Positions 1-9,153 of a stretch of 64,000 bases of DNA are shown one piece after another. The notes below the pieces were generated by a model that saw nothing but the letters and a program-made list of their open reading frames with translations, did not search any database and was not told where the DNA came from. Position numbers and translations under genes: made by a program. Source of the DNA: Pseudobacteriovorax sp. (GTDB lineage Bacteria > Bdellovibrionota_B > Oligoflexia > Oligoflexales > Oligoflexaceae); NCBI GenBank assembly GCA_013215145.1, contig JABSRP010000016.1, positions 1 through 64,000 on the forward strand, in the 5' to 3' direction. The stretch's first letter is position 1; every line of letters starts with the position of its first letter.

Positions 1-31
1 TAAGAGTGGGAGAGTAGCTCGATGCAGCCTT
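1..31 (+). rRNA. rrf: 5S rRNA, 3' end only (partial)
   Basis: The first bases read like the 3' end of a bacterial 5S rRNA (the GGGAGAGTAG box followed by a TCG-TGC-AGCC 3' strand) and are followed within ten bases by a strong terminator. The rest of the gene, and presumably the rRNA operon, lies before the window. The exact 3' end is inferred. Confidence 0.7.
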
Positions 32-40
32 AAAAAATAG

Positions 41-75
41 AAAGACCCTCAGTTAGAAATAACTGGGGGTCTTTT
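41..75 (+). terminator. Rho-independent terminator of the rRNA operon
   Basis: A stem AAAGACCCTCAGTTA (41-55) pairs with TAACTGGGGGTCTTT (60-74) across a GAAA tetraloop, with one mismatched or bulged position, and ends in a short T run. It sits directly after the 5S rRNA end. Confidence 0.85.
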
Positions 76-164
76 GCGTTTACGTTTGAATATTATGATC
101 TCTGAGCGATCCGACCAATAATTTGTTAACATACCATTATAAATAACAAACTGAAGGTGGTTTC

Positions 165-2150
165 GTGTCTGTGATCTTTCCGGATAGTGAAAAGAACCGA
201 GTCGTATTTGCAAGTCGAGCCGAGGAAATTCTTTATGATGCGTGTGTAAGTCTAAGTGATTCCTGGAGCTGTTACTATTCCTGCACTTTATCCTCGTTTG
301 AAGACTCTAAGGGGCTTCAGAGCAATGAGATTGACTTCGTCCTTTACCACAAAAATTGGGGCGTATTTGTTATTGAGGTCAAGGGTGGACAGATCAAATA
401 CGACGCCTCGGAAGGTCGTTTTTTTTCTATTAGTCGTCATGGTCGCATTTTTCCCATCAAAAATCCGTTTCAGCAGTCATTGGTATGGAAAAGTCGTTTT
501 CTCAGATTTCTTAAAAAGAAGGGGATCAAGGTTCCTGCTACCCATTTGGTTTGTTTTCCTACTGTTTTGGAAAGCGATATAGAACAAACGGCCGAAGTCG
601 AACCGAAACTTGTGATTGGTAAAAGCCGATTAGAGGGCTTGGATCGTTACTTGGAGTCCTTAGTCAAACAAGTTCATCCAGAAAAATATCTCGATTTTGA
701 TGATGTTGGTAAAGAGCTGGACCAAGTTTTACGGGGATCTAATTATTCCACGCGTCTGTATATTCGCGATTATCTGGATACCCACGAAACCCGAGTAAGA
801 GACGTGGAAATCATTCATGAAACATTGGTGACTCCGGTAGCCAGTTCACGTCGTCTTGCAGTGGAAGGTGAGGCAGGAACTGGCAAAACCATGCTTGCGA
901 TCATGCTAGCTAAAAATTTTTTGATCCAGGAAAAGAGTATTCTGTTTTTATCCACGAACCCCTTTTTAAACGATTACTTGAGGAAGGAGCTTGGGACAGG
1001 CGTAGACATTATGACCTATGCTGAGCTTGCTTCTACCTACGGAGTTGAATTGTTGCGCAGACCTAATAGTTTTGATGGAACGCGAGAGGATTGGATTCAG
1101 TATGTGGGACCCGAGAAGCTTAAAGAAGAGATTGCTAAATCAACGAAACGATTTGATGTTCTACTTTGTGATGAGGCTCAAGACGTTCAGCCTTTTTGGT
1201 GGGAGTCCATCGAAACTGTGCTGAGCGAAGGAGACAGTCGGTTCTATATCTTTTTTGATAGGAGCCAAGGTGTTTTCGGATCAGGCTCCGCGGAGACATC
1301 GTTTATCCCCGAGGATGTTCTTCCCATTCCAAGTCCTTATTTTCCATTGGTAAATAACTATAGAGTAACTAGAGAAATTAGTGGGTTTTCAAGAGCTTTT
1401 CGAACAGGTAAGGACATATTGCCAAGTCATTCGGGGAGGATAGGGTATTTTCCCGATATCATTTCCTATGAAAACGAAGTCGATGCGAGGAAAAAGCTGT
1501 CTGAACTTCTCTCACGACTGAGAAAAGATGAAGGTTTAAGGGCCCATGAAATCACAATTTTAAGTGGAAGACGACCATTTCAGGAAGGTTCGATCCTTCA
1601 TGGACATAGAGTGCTAGATAGCCATAAGCTACAGGATTTGGGAACGAAAAAAACATCTAAGTCTCTTGAGAGAGATAACGATTCTATTGCTGTTTCGACG
1701 ATTGCGAGCTTTAAAGGCTTGGAAACCTCTGTTGGAATTATTCTCAATATGTCGGAATACAATTTACCCATTTCGAACCCCATCATGGCGAGTTTGTTTT
1801 ATGTGGCTTGCACGCGTGCGAAACATCTATTGTTTCTGATGGTGAAAAAAGATTCTGATAAGCATGAAGCCCTTAATCGAGCATTAGAAGATATAGATCC
1901 GAGGGGAAGATTGGTCGTTGACAAAAGCCTTGTCACCGGGGAGATATCGGGAGAAGTATCTTCGTATAATCCAAAACGCTTCGGTTGGATTCAGGTCTCA
2001 GATGCTGCCTTCGAACAAGGAAATATTATGTTTTTTCCGAGTGATGTGGAAAAGGCGGGGCTCAGTAATATCAAGAAAGGCGTGCGTCTCACATTTACCC
2101 CCAGGATAGATTGTGAAACGCTTATAGCCACAGATCTAAAGAAAACCTAG
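165..2150 (+). CDS. NERD-domain / UvrD-like superfamily 1 helicase
   Basis: The 661-residue protein begins with a nuclease-related domain (NERD, about residues 20-150) with the restriction-like acidic pattern EIDF (54-58) and EVK (71-73). A superfamily 1 helicase core follows: Walker A GEAGTGKT (235-242), Walker B DEAQD (336-340), an NNYR motif near 397-400, and a C-terminal UvrD-type motif VI (CTRAKHLL). It therefore looks like an ATP-driven DNA helicase fused to a nuclease-like module, probably cytoplasmic. The GTG start is supported by GAAGGTGG at 153-160. It stands alone next to the rRNA operon end and has no partner gene in the same direction. Proteins of this architecture are linked to DNA repair and sometimes phage defence; the substrate cannot be read from sequence. 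Confidence 0.88.
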   Translation: MSVIFPDSEKNRVVFASRAEEILYDACVSLSDSWSCYYSCTLSSFEDSKGLQSNEIDFVLYHKNWGVFVIEVKGGQIKYDASEGRFFSISRHGRIFPIKNPFQQSLVWKSRFLRFLKKKGIKVPATHLVCFPTVLESDIEQTAEVEPKLVIGKSRLEGLDRYLESLVKQVHPEKYLDFDDVGKELDQVLRGSNYSTRLYIRDYLDTHETRVRDVEIIHETLVTPVASSRRLAVEGEAGTGKTMLAIMLAKNFLIQEKSILFLSTNPFLNDYLRKELGTGVDIMTYAELASTYGVELLRRPNSFDGTREDWIQYVGPEKLKEEIAKSTKRFDVLLCDEAQDVQPFWWESIETVLSEGDSRFYIFFDRSQGVFGSGSAETSFIPEDVLPIPSPYFPLVNNYRVTREISGFSRAFRTGKDILPSHSGRIGYFPDIISYENEVDARKKLSELLSRLRKDEGLRAHEITILSGRRPFQEGSILHGHRVLDSHKLQDLGTKKTSKSLERDNDSIAVSTIASFKGLETSVGIILNMSEYNLPISNPIMASLFYVACTRAKHLLFLMVKKDSDKHEALNRALEDIDPRGRLVVDKSLVTGEISGEVSSYNPKRFGWIQVSDAAFEQGNIMFFPSDVEKAGLSNIKKGVRLTFTPRIDCETLIATDLKKT

Positions 2151-2156
2151 CAATAC

Positions 2157-3095
2157 CTAGGCAAGTCCAATTTCTTTTAATCTTTGGTGCAGGTATTCGC
2201 CAGCAGTGATGTTAGGATACTTCGGTGTTCCACCTGAAAGCTCTATTGATTTCGGCAGGGGTGAAAGATCGACTTCACTGCGTGCATGAACGAAGAAAGG
2301 CATGGAAAATCGTCTAGATCTTGAGTCTGATGGATTTGTTACCCGGTGAGTCGTTGCTTTTAAATAGCCGTTACTAAGATTTTGTAGCATATCTCCTGAG
2401 TCAACAATTATACTGTTTTTTGGTGTTACCACCGGTAGCCAGTTACCTTCTTTATCTAAGATTTCAAGACCAGGCATACTTGCATCGATAAGCAATGTTA
2501 TAAGGTTGATATCCTCATGAGCGGCTGCCCTGATACTTGCCGGGTGAGCATCATCTGGAATGGGAGGGTAATGGATGAGTCTTAAGATAGTGTTACCATC
2601 CACAGCCATGTCTTTAACCAAATTAGGTGACTCACCTATAAACTCAGAACATGCCTCCAATACACTAAAAGCCGCTTTTTCTAAGCTCTGATACAAAGAC
2701 ACCATGACTGGCCGGAAGGAGGAAACTTCCGAGGGCCACACGTTTGCTGGGTAATCCTGATTTGTGGATTCTTGACCAATGTGCAAGAACTCTTTCAAGT
2801 CCGGTGCGCTACTGTCTTTGGCATGCTCCTTTCCGAAAGAGATAAAACCTCTTTGGCCTTTTATTTTTGAGTCTTCATAATTTGATTTTTGTTGCTCATC
2901 GAGCAAGAAAAACTCTTCAGAAGCCCTGTAGGCTTGCTTTATCTCATCATCAGAAAGTCCGTGATTAGTTAAAGCGAAAAAACCTACATCCCTCAAGGCA
3001 GTACCTACAGCCAGGGTGAAGCCTTTACGTCGAACGGGGTCACTGGATGTAAAATCGTTAAGGTCAATCACTGGTATAGTGTGGTCAGTAGTCAT
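2157..3095 (-). CDS. 2-oxoglutarate/Fe(II)-dependent oxygenase, isopenicillin N synthase-like
   Basis: A 312-residue cytosolic enzyme with the non-haem DIOX_N N-terminal half (VIDL start, GFF-ALTNHG near 38-46) and a C-terminal 2OG-FeII oxygenase jelly roll. The iron ligands are visible as H193-x-D195 and H250, and the 2-oxoglutarate-binding RxS as R262/S264. Length and order match the isopenicillin N synthase / gibberellin oxidase-like family, whose bacterial members hydroxylate or oxidise diverse small molecules; the substrate is unknown. A GGAGG ribosome site precedes the ATG. It converges on the helicase gene with a 6-base gap and lies just downstream of the penicillin-binding protein on the same strand, but no functional link is evident. 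Confidence 0.87.
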   Translation of the reverse strand: MTTDHTIPVIDLNDFTSSDPVRRKGFTLAVGTALRDVGFFALTNHGLSDDEIKQAYRASEEFFLLDEQQKSNYEDSKIKGQRGFISFGKEHAKDSSAPDLKEFLHIGQESTNQDYPANVWPSEVSSFRPVMVSLYQSLEKAAFSVLEACSEFIGESPNLVKDMAVDGNTILRLIHYPPIPDDAHPASIRAAAHEDINLITLLIDASMPGLEILDKEGNWLPVVTPKNSIIVDSGDMLQNLSNGYLKATTHRVTNPSDSRSRRFSMPFFVHARSEVDLSPLPKSIELSGGTPKYPNITAGEYLHQRLKEIGLA

Positions 3096-3183
3096 GTATT
3101 TCTGGCCTCCGCGTATAAAAGATGTGGTGAATCTATCAAACCGGGACTTCCAGAGGCAAATACTAATAAAAGATAATTAACTT

Positions 3184-4368
3184 CTAATTTTTTAAGGTTT
3201 TTTTCTGTTTTGATTTAGCCAAGTTAGCAGACTTCTTGTCATCCAGATAGGCCTTGACGGCTTCCGCAGCTAAACCTGAAGCTTTCACATGCCATAAATC
3301 CTTCAAAACAACGACTGAAGCCACCACAACTTCTGGCTTTTCAAGCGGATAGACCCCTGCGAACCAGGTTGTGACTCCTTTCGGGTAGTAGCCTGTGAGA
3401 GTTCCGGTTTTCCCGCCAATTTGAGATCGTATTTTTCGGAACCCACGTCTGCGAAACGACGAGCTTGCGGTCCCACCTAATACAGTTGCATCCATTATGG
3501 ATAATAACTCGTCAGCCGTTTCTTTTGAGAAAAGTTGTATGTGGGGAATAGGGCCAGGGTACGCATCGTCGTCACTATTTTGAAATAGTTTTAAAGGTTT
3601 GGCATAGCCTGCATTGGCAATAGCTAACATTTGCCAAGAGGCATGAGCTACAGAAAGGCCTACGTAACCGAATCCTGCTGCGAACTCGCCGACTTGATGA
3701 GCGGACGAGGTTTTTGGGTTGGGCGCAGACATGGGGCTTACCGGTATGGTAAAGTCGGCGTCTACGGGTTTGTCAGCCCAACCAAATTTTTCCGCCATAT
3801 TCAAGATAGGGCCTAGGCCGATCTCATTTATTGCCAGTCGGGCAAAAAATCCGTTACAGCTGGAGCCGTAAGCGCGTCTCAGGTTGATGCGAAATTTCCG
3901 TCCTTTTATGTCGTTACGCATCCAATGACCCTTAGGACTCACCCGGGCGCACCCTCCGTCCAACGTGTCTTTCTCTAGGCTATCGAAGTCCATGGTTTCT
4001 AGCGTAGCCGCAGCGACAACGGTCTTGAAAAGTGACGCTGCAGGAAAGTTTGGGTGAAGGTTCGTGTTGTGATGGCCACCCCAATTAGACGGATCGTCCC
4101 CCTGAACCATAGCTAGCACCTCTCCTGTTTTTACAGAAACCAGCATCACCGCGGCCACAGGGTTCGCGCGGTTTTTTAAAAACCGTTTTAATCTTGTTTG
4201 GATCCGTGGGACTATGTAGACAGGCTCGTTGCCCAACAAGGGTGTTGATTGATCTGCCCAATCTGGCAAGATTATAGGAATTTTCGGTTTGCTTTCCTTT
4301 GCAAAGACAGTAAACGAAGGAAGAAGCTGTAGACTGAAGGCTAGAACGGCGCACACAAAAACATTCAT
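3184..4368 (-). CDS. Penicillin-binding protein, transpeptidase domain only
   Basis: The 394-residue product has an N-terminal signal peptide (hydrophobic to about residue 23, VFA/KE) and then a penicillin-binding transpeptidase fold. All three active-site motifs are present: SLFK (S112-K115), SCN (S170-N172) and KTG (320-322). It should act in the periplasm on peptidoglycan cross-links. It lacks the PBP dimerisation domain of classical class B enzymes and any glycosyltransferase domain, so it is shorter than PBP2/PBP3. A very basic tail (about 375-394) ends the protein. It is transcribed divergently from lptF across a 114-base gap. A class D beta-lactamase-like role is possible but the spacing and KTG favour a PBP. 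Confidence 0.82.
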   Translation of the reverse strand: MNVFVCAVLAFSLQLLPSFTVFAKESKPKIPIILPDWADQSTPLLGNEPVYIVPRIQTRLKRFLKNRANPVAAVMLVSVKTGEVLAMVQGDDPSNWGGHHNTNLHPNFPAASLFKTVVAAATLETMDFDSLEKDTLDGGCARVSPKGHWMRNDIKGRKFRINLRRAYGSSCNGFFARLAINEIGLGPILNMAEKFGWADKPVDADFTIPVSPMSAPNPKTSSAHQVGEFAAGFGYVGLSVAHASWQMLAIANAGYAKPLKLFQNSDDDAYPGPIPHIQLFSKETADELLSIMDATVLGGTASSSFRRRGFRKIRSQIGGKTGTLTGYYPKGVTTWFAGVYPLEKPEVVVASVVVLKDLWHVKASGLAAEAVKAYLDDKKSANLAKSKQKKTLKN

Positions 4369-4482
4369 AAAAGGCTTTCGTTGTTCAATGAGACTTACCT
4401 ATTATATCTCATTGAGGGGTTTAGTTCACTAGATTATCGCTCTCTTGCGATCTGGCTTTGGCTTAATTGAAGGGTTGAGATT

Positions 4483-5685
4483 TTGACGCTATTTTTCTAC
4501 TTTTTGAAGGAGCTATTGCCGCAGTTCTTTACGACTCTGTGTGTTTTAAGCGCTGTCATTGTCATATCGCAACTTATTCGTCTTTCGGAGGTGTTAGTCA
4601 CTTTCGGGCTCACCGCCGAAAATATCCTTCTACCATTTTTGTTTATTATGCTCCCTTTTTTAGCTTTCACCATTCCTATAGCGTTTATGTTTGCTGTATT
4701 GCTTGCATTTAGCCGGTTTTCTGCAGATGGTGAGTACACAGCAATGTTGGCCTCGGGATACTCGCTATCTCGTGCCGCCGTTCCTGTTCTTTTAATCGGT
4801 ACGATTCTATACGGCGCTGCGGCTTACTGTGCGATGAATTTCGAACCTTGGGGAAGAAGAGAAACGATTCAGTTTTACCATAGAAAAACGCAGACCGAAC
4901 TCGACAACATGATTAAAGTCAAGCTTAAGCCGGGGGTATTTCTCGACGATTTTCTTGGGTATGTTTTATACGCTGAGGAAATCTCTCAGGATCGAACTCA
5001 GTTTAAAAACGTGATGCTGGCCCCAGGTTCTGCATCGGTCAATCAAAATTTTACCTTGCTGGCACCTAGAGGGTCAGTGAGCGGCTCTGTTGAGACAGGT
5101 GATTTAAGGATGGAGTTTGCTTCGGGAGTGATCTACACGAGCCAACCGTCGAGTGACGAAACCTCCGTAGTTAGATTTGAAAGAAGTGAACTTGATTTAA
5201 TTCGTATCTTTCAAGAACAGATTTTTGGTGCTGACGCTGCTTCCGACGATTATCGTAGTTTCCGTCCGGTAGAGCTTTGGAATTATATTGGACAATTCCC
5301 ACCCGAGGAAACCCTCAATGAGCAAGATCGCAAGGTCTATTTGAAGGCTCGGTATCTCTTCCATCAGCGTCTCGGTCTGCCGTTTTCATGTATAACTTTT
5401 GCTTTATTTGCCATGGTGCTAGGAATCCAGGATGAGCGGCGAGGGAAGGGTTTTGGCTATCTGGGTTCGATCTTAACGATCATACTCGGGTATGTGTTTT
5501 TAATGACCTTTAAGTTTGCGGCTGAAAAAGGTCAAATTGCTGCTCCTCTTGCCGCCTGGATTCCAAACCTAATCCTTTTAGGTTTCGGTAGTTTCTTGGT
5601 TTTCCAGAAGAATCGACTACCTCCATCAGAGTCTGCTTTTGATCCACGTCATTTTCCTGGGATTAAGCGATTTTCTAAAGGGTAG
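4483..5685 (+). CDS. lptF: LPS export ABC transporter permease LptF (YjgP/YjgQ family)
   Basis: A 400-residue inner-membrane protein with the LptF/LptG layout: three N-terminal transmembrane segments (about 10-35, 50-78, 92-116), a periplasmic beta-jellyroll region (about 130-300) and three C-terminal segments (about 303-322, 328-350, 358-378). With LptG and LptB it would extract lipopolysaccharide from the inner membrane and pass it to LptC. The start is TTG, supported by GAAGGGTTGAG immediately upstream. LptG is not adjacent here. LptF rather than LptG is chosen on general resemblance, so the F/G choice is moderate. Confidence 0.82.
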   Translation: MTLFFYFLKELLPQFFTTLCVLSAVIVISQLIRLSEVLVTFGLTAENILLPFLFIMLPFLAFTIPIAFMFAVLLAFSRFSADGEYTAMLASGYSLSRAAVPVLLIGTILYGAAAYCAMNFEPWGRRETIQFYHRKTQTELDNMIKVKLKPGVFLDDFLGYVLYAEEISQDRTQFKNVMLAPGSASVNQNFTLLAPRGSVSGSVETGDLRMEFASGVIYTSQPSSDETSVVRFERSELDLIRIFQEQIFGADAASDDYRSFRPVELWNYIGQFPPEETLNEQDRKVYLKARYLFHQRLGLPFSCITFALFAMVLGIQDERRGKGFGYLGSILTIILGYVFLMTFKFAAEKGQIAAPLAAWIPNLILLGFGSFLVFQKNRLPPSESAFDPRHFPGIKRFSKG

Positions 5686-5817
5686 GTCATGGCGGGGATC
5701 ATATTTGCGACTTAACACAGATTTTCCATAATCTTTAAGAAAAAACCGAGTGCCAACTCCGTCTGTATTTGATAATTGGAGATGATAAGTTTCAGCTGAA
5801 TTAACAGAGGAATGCAT

Positions 5818-7050
5818 ATGAGACGGGTTGTGATAACTGGTGTCGGTATGGTGAGTGCCATTGGAAATAATGTAAAAGACTCGTGGCATGCAGCACTCCA
5901 TGCGAATTCCGGTGTTGATTTTATCAAACATTTCGACACAGCTGAACACAGAGTCAAGGTGGCTGCGGAAGTTAAGAACTTTGACGCATCTTCGGTTATT
6001 GATCCTAAAAACTTACGTCGTATCAGTCGGTTTGTTCAGTTTGCAACGGTCGCGACTCACGAAGCAGTAGCAGACTCGGGAGTCGATATTGCTAGTCAAG
6101 CTGACCGAGTTGGCTGTGCGATTGGTGTGGGGATGGGAGCATTGGACATGATCGAAGATAATACCAAAAAGCTGTACGAAAGTGGCGAGCGACGTATATC
6201 TCCTTTCTTTATTCCGTTTACGATCCCCAATATGGCGTCGGGTTTCGTGTCAATTGAATTTGGAGCTAAGGGTCCAAATCTTTGTCCCACGACTGCTTGT
6301 TCGAGCGGGACTCACGGAGTGGGTGAATCCTACCGTTATGTTAGAGATGGCATGGCGGATGTAATGATTTGCGGTGGGGCCGAGGCTACGATTTCCAAAT
6401 TGGGAATCAGTTCGTTTACAGCTCTCAAAGCACTCAGCACGCATTCGGAAACGCCTGCCAGTGCCTCTCGTCCTTTCGACCTCAATCGAGATGGTTTCGT
6501 CATGGGAGAGGGTGCCGGAATCCTCATCCTGGAAGATTACGAGTCTGCCACTAAGCGTGGTGCGAAAATCTATGCGGAAGTCGTCGGTTACGGCCTAAGT
6601 GGAGATAGTTTCCACATCACTGCACCTCCAGAAAACCATGAAGGTGGTCAGCGTTGTATGGATATGGCTTTACGGACAGCGGGAATTTCTCCCGAAGACG
6701 TCGATTATATCAACGCTCATGGTACTTCAACAAAGTTAAATGATGCTTATGAATCAGCTGCTATCGAGGCTCTTTTTGGACGTCATGCCAAAAAGTTGTC
6801 TGTCTCTTCGACCAAAGGCGTAACCGGTCACTGTCTTGGCGCCGCAGGAGGGATCGAGGCAGTCTTTACAGCGCTAGCACTTCACCACAATGTGGTACCT
6901 CCTACTGCAAACCTTGTTGACCCAGACCCAGATTGTCGATTAGATTACACGCCTTTAGAAGCGAAGGAGAAACACCTAAAGGTAGCGATCTCTAACTCAT
7001 TTGGTTTTGGCGGAACAAATGCCACCATTGCGTTACGATCCATCTCCTAG
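5818..7050 (+). CDS. fabF: Beta-ketoacyl-ACP synthase II
   Basis: Condensing enzyme of fatty-acid elongation, joining malonyl-ACP to acyl-ACP in the cytoplasm. The catalytic Cys-His-His triad is clear: Cys in TACSSGTHG, His in NAHGTSTKLND and His in GHCLGAAGG, with the Gly-rich GFGGTNA end motif. Two ATG codons lie six bases apart (5812 and 5818); AGAGG at 5806-5810 is correctly spaced only for the second, giving 410 residues. Length matches FabF. It is followed after 94 bases by the pyruvate dehydrogenase genes, which supply its acetyl-CoA precursor; acpP is not adjacent. Confidence 0.95.
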   Translation: MRRVVITGVGMVSAIGNNVKDSWHAALHANSGVDFIKHFDTAEHRVKVAAEVKNFDASSVIDPKNLRRISRFVQFATVATHEAVADSGVDIASQADRVGCAIGVGMGALDMIEDNTKKLYESGERRISPFFIPFTIPNMASGFVSIEFGAKGPNLCPTTACSSGTHGVGESYRYVRDGMADVMICGGAEATISKLGISSFTALKALSTHSETPASASRPFDLNRDGFVMGEGAGILILEDYESATKRGAKIYAEVVGYGLSGDSFHITAPPENHEGGQRCMDMALRTAGISPEDVDYINAHGTSTKLNDAYESAAIEALFGRHAKKLSVSSTKGVTGHCLGAAGGIEAVFTALALHHNVVPPTANLVDPDPDCRLDYTPLEAKEKHLKVAISNSFGFGGTNATIALRSIS

Positions 7051-7144
7051 AGATCTTGTAAGATAACGAACTCGCTTGCAGACGGTCCACTCCCATGGTA
7101 GCCGTTGAGGGAGCTTTTCGTTCATGTGTTAGGAATACATTGAT

Positions 7145-8125
7145 ATGGCAAAAAGTAAAGCAAAGTCACTCGACCAGGATGCTCTGGTAGACATTTATAA
7201 AACCATGTGCCTTTTCCGACGATTTGAAGAAAGAGTTGGATTGGCGTATACAAAAAGAAAATTCTCAGGGTTTTGCCACCTTCATATAGGACAAGAAGGT
7301 TTGGCCGTGGGAGTTCAGTCTTGTCTACGCGATACGGATTATATGATTTCCGGGTATCGCTCCCACACGCAAGCGATTGGCAAGGGCATCGAACCTAAGC
7401 GAGTGATGGCCGAACTTTTTGGAAAAGTTGAAGGGTGTTGTCGTGGTAAAGGCGGATCCATGCATATGTTTTCCGAACCTCTGAGATTCTTAGGTGGTCA
7501 CGGAATTGTTGGAGGTCAGGTACCTCTAGCAGTGGGCGTTGGCTTTAAAATACGCTACCGCGAGGAAGATGATATTTGCGTTTGCTATATGGGCGATGCT
7601 GCCACGAACCAAGGCCAATTCTTCGAGGCTATGAATATGGCGGCAACTTGGGACTTGCCTGTACTTTTCATCGTGGAAAATAACCGCTATGGAATGGGTA
7701 CTGACATTAAACGAACAACAAGTGTTGAGCATCTCTGGAAGCGTGCTGAAGCGTTTGATATGGCTCATTCAGACTGTGACGGAATGGATGCCATCGCTGT
7801 TCACGAGCACGTTTCTGAGATTGTGCAAAAAATGAGGAAAGACAAAAAGCCTCACTTTATGGAAGCCCTTACCTACCGGTATCGCGGTCATTCCGTTTCT
7901 GACCCAGGGACCTACCGGACAAAAAAGGAAGTCGAAGACTTTCAAAAAAATAAAGATCCAATTAAACGTCTTGGAAAGTACTTCGTAAGCCAGAAGATTG
8001 CTACTGAAGAGCAGTTAAAAGAGTGGGATGCGGAAGCTAAGGCTATCGTAAAGGCGGCTGAGGAATTTGCTGATAATGCCGAAAACCCACCGGTAGAAGA
8101 AGCTTTTGATCACGTACTGGTATAA
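7145..8125 (+). CDS. pdhA: Pyruvate dehydrogenase E1 component, alpha subunit
   Basis: A 326-residue thiamine-diphosphate enzyme subunit that decarboxylates pyruvate together with PdhB. The TPP/Mg-binding motif starts at GDAATNQG (about residue 150) and ends at ENNRYGMGT. The phosphorylation-loop region YRYRGHSVSDPGTYR is also typical. First gene of a pdhA-pdhB-pdhC run with short gaps of 38 and 9 bases, so the three are very probably one transcript. The related branched-chain 2-oxoacid dehydrogenase subunits are the main alternative; overall similarity favours pyruvate. Confidence 0.93.
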   Translation: MAKSKAKSLDQDALVDIYKTMCLFRRFEERVGLAYTKRKFSGFCHLHIGQEGLAVGVQSCLRDTDYMISGYRSHTQAIGKGIEPKRVMAELFGKVEGCCRGKGGSMHMFSEPLRFLGGHGIVGGQVPLAVGVGFKIRYREEDDICVCYMGDAATNQGQFFEAMNMAATWDLPVLFIVENNRYGMGTDIKRTTSVEHLWKRAEAFDMAHSDCDGMDAIAVHEHVSEIVQKMRKDKKPHFMEALTYRYRGHSVSDPGTYRTKKEVEDFQKNKDPIKRLGKYFVSQKIATEEQLKEWDAEAKAIVKAAEEFADNAENPPVEEAFDHVLV

Positions 8126-8163
8126 AAAAAACACCAAAAAACAGCTAATAGAAAGAACAGAAT

Positions 8164-9144
8164 ATGGCACTATTGACCTTTCGTGAAGCTCTTGGGCAGG
8201 CAATGGATGAGGAGATGGCTCGAGACGAGTCCATTTTCCTAATGGGTGAAGAGGTCGCTCAGTACGACGGAGCTTACAAAGTATCTAAAGGACTTTTGGA
8301 GAAGTACGGAGAGCGACGTGTTTGGGACTCTCCTATTTCTGAGGCTGGTTTTGCTGGACTAGGAATCGGTGCGGCTCTCACAGGTCTAAGACCAATTATA
8401 GAGATGATGACATGGAACTTTGGTATCCAAGCATTCGATCAGATCATCAACCATGCTGCGAAAATGCGGTACATGTCCGGTGGACAATACAAGTGTCCCA
8501 TAGTTTTTCGGGGACCTAATGGCGCTGCCCATATGCTTGGTGCACAGCACAGCCAGGCAGTAGAGCCGATGCTTACCAATATTCCAGGGCTAATCGTTGC
8601 TACTTGTTCGACCCCCTACGATGGAAAGGGTCTGTTAAAGTCCGCAATCCGAGACGATAACCCGGTTATATTTTTGGAAAGCGAAATGATGTACGGAATG
8701 AAAGGTGAGGTCCCGGATGACGAGTACCTTATCCCTCTAGGAGAAGGTGATATCAAACGTGAAGGGACAGATGTCACGCTAATCGCCTGGAACAAGGCAT
8801 TGCATAAGGCGGCAGAAGCTGCCGAGCAGTTAGCCAAAGAAGGAATCTCAGCAGAAGTTCTCGATCCGCGAACGCTTCAACCTCTCGATGAAGATCTAAT
8901 TTTCGGATCTGTGAGGAAAACCCATCGAGTTATCGTTGTCGAAGAAGCCTGGGGCTTTGCGTCACTAGGATCTCAGATAGCAGACCGCATACAAGAAGAG
9001 TGTTTTGACGACTTGGATGCTCCCGTCAAAAAAGTGAGTAACGAATTTGTGCCGATGCCTTACAACGAAGCACAAGAGGAGCGCGTTATGCCGTCGACAG
9101 AACGTATCATAAAAGCCGTTAACGAAGTTTTATACCGTAGCTAG
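8164..9144 (+). CDS. pdhB: Pyruvate dehydrogenase E1 component, beta subunit
   Basis: A 326-residue transketolase-type subunit that pairs with PdhA to form the E1 active site. It carries the family start (LTFREALGQAMDEEM), the conserved MGEEVAQYDGAYKVSKGL segment with the TPP-contacting Glu, and a C-terminal transketolase domain ending in VPMPYNEAQE. It is co-directional with pdhA (38-base gap) and pdhC (9-base gap). Its N-terminus lacks the lipoyl domain found on some alphaproteobacterial PdhB proteins. Confidence 0.93.
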   Translation: MALLTFREALGQAMDEEMARDESIFLMGEEVAQYDGAYKVSKGLLEKYGERRVWDSPISEAGFAGLGIGAALTGLRPIIEMMTWNFGIQAFDQIINHAAKMRYMSGGQYKCPIVFRGPNGAAHMLGAQHSQAVEPMLTNIPGLIVATCSTPYDGKGLLKSAIRDDNPVIFLESEMMYGMKGEVPDDEYLIPLGEGDIKREGTDVTLIAWNKALHKAAEAAEQLAKEGISAEVLDPRTLQPLDEDLIFGSVRKTHRVIVVEEAWGFASLGSQIADRIQEECFDDLDAPVKKVSNEFVPMPYNEAQEERVMPSTERIIKAVNEVLYRS

Positions 9145-9153
9145 GAAATCATC

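Noticed and set aside
5626..5957. Two minus-strand ORFs between lptF and fabF
   Set aside because: Overlap both genes on the other strand and have no ribosome site; shadows.
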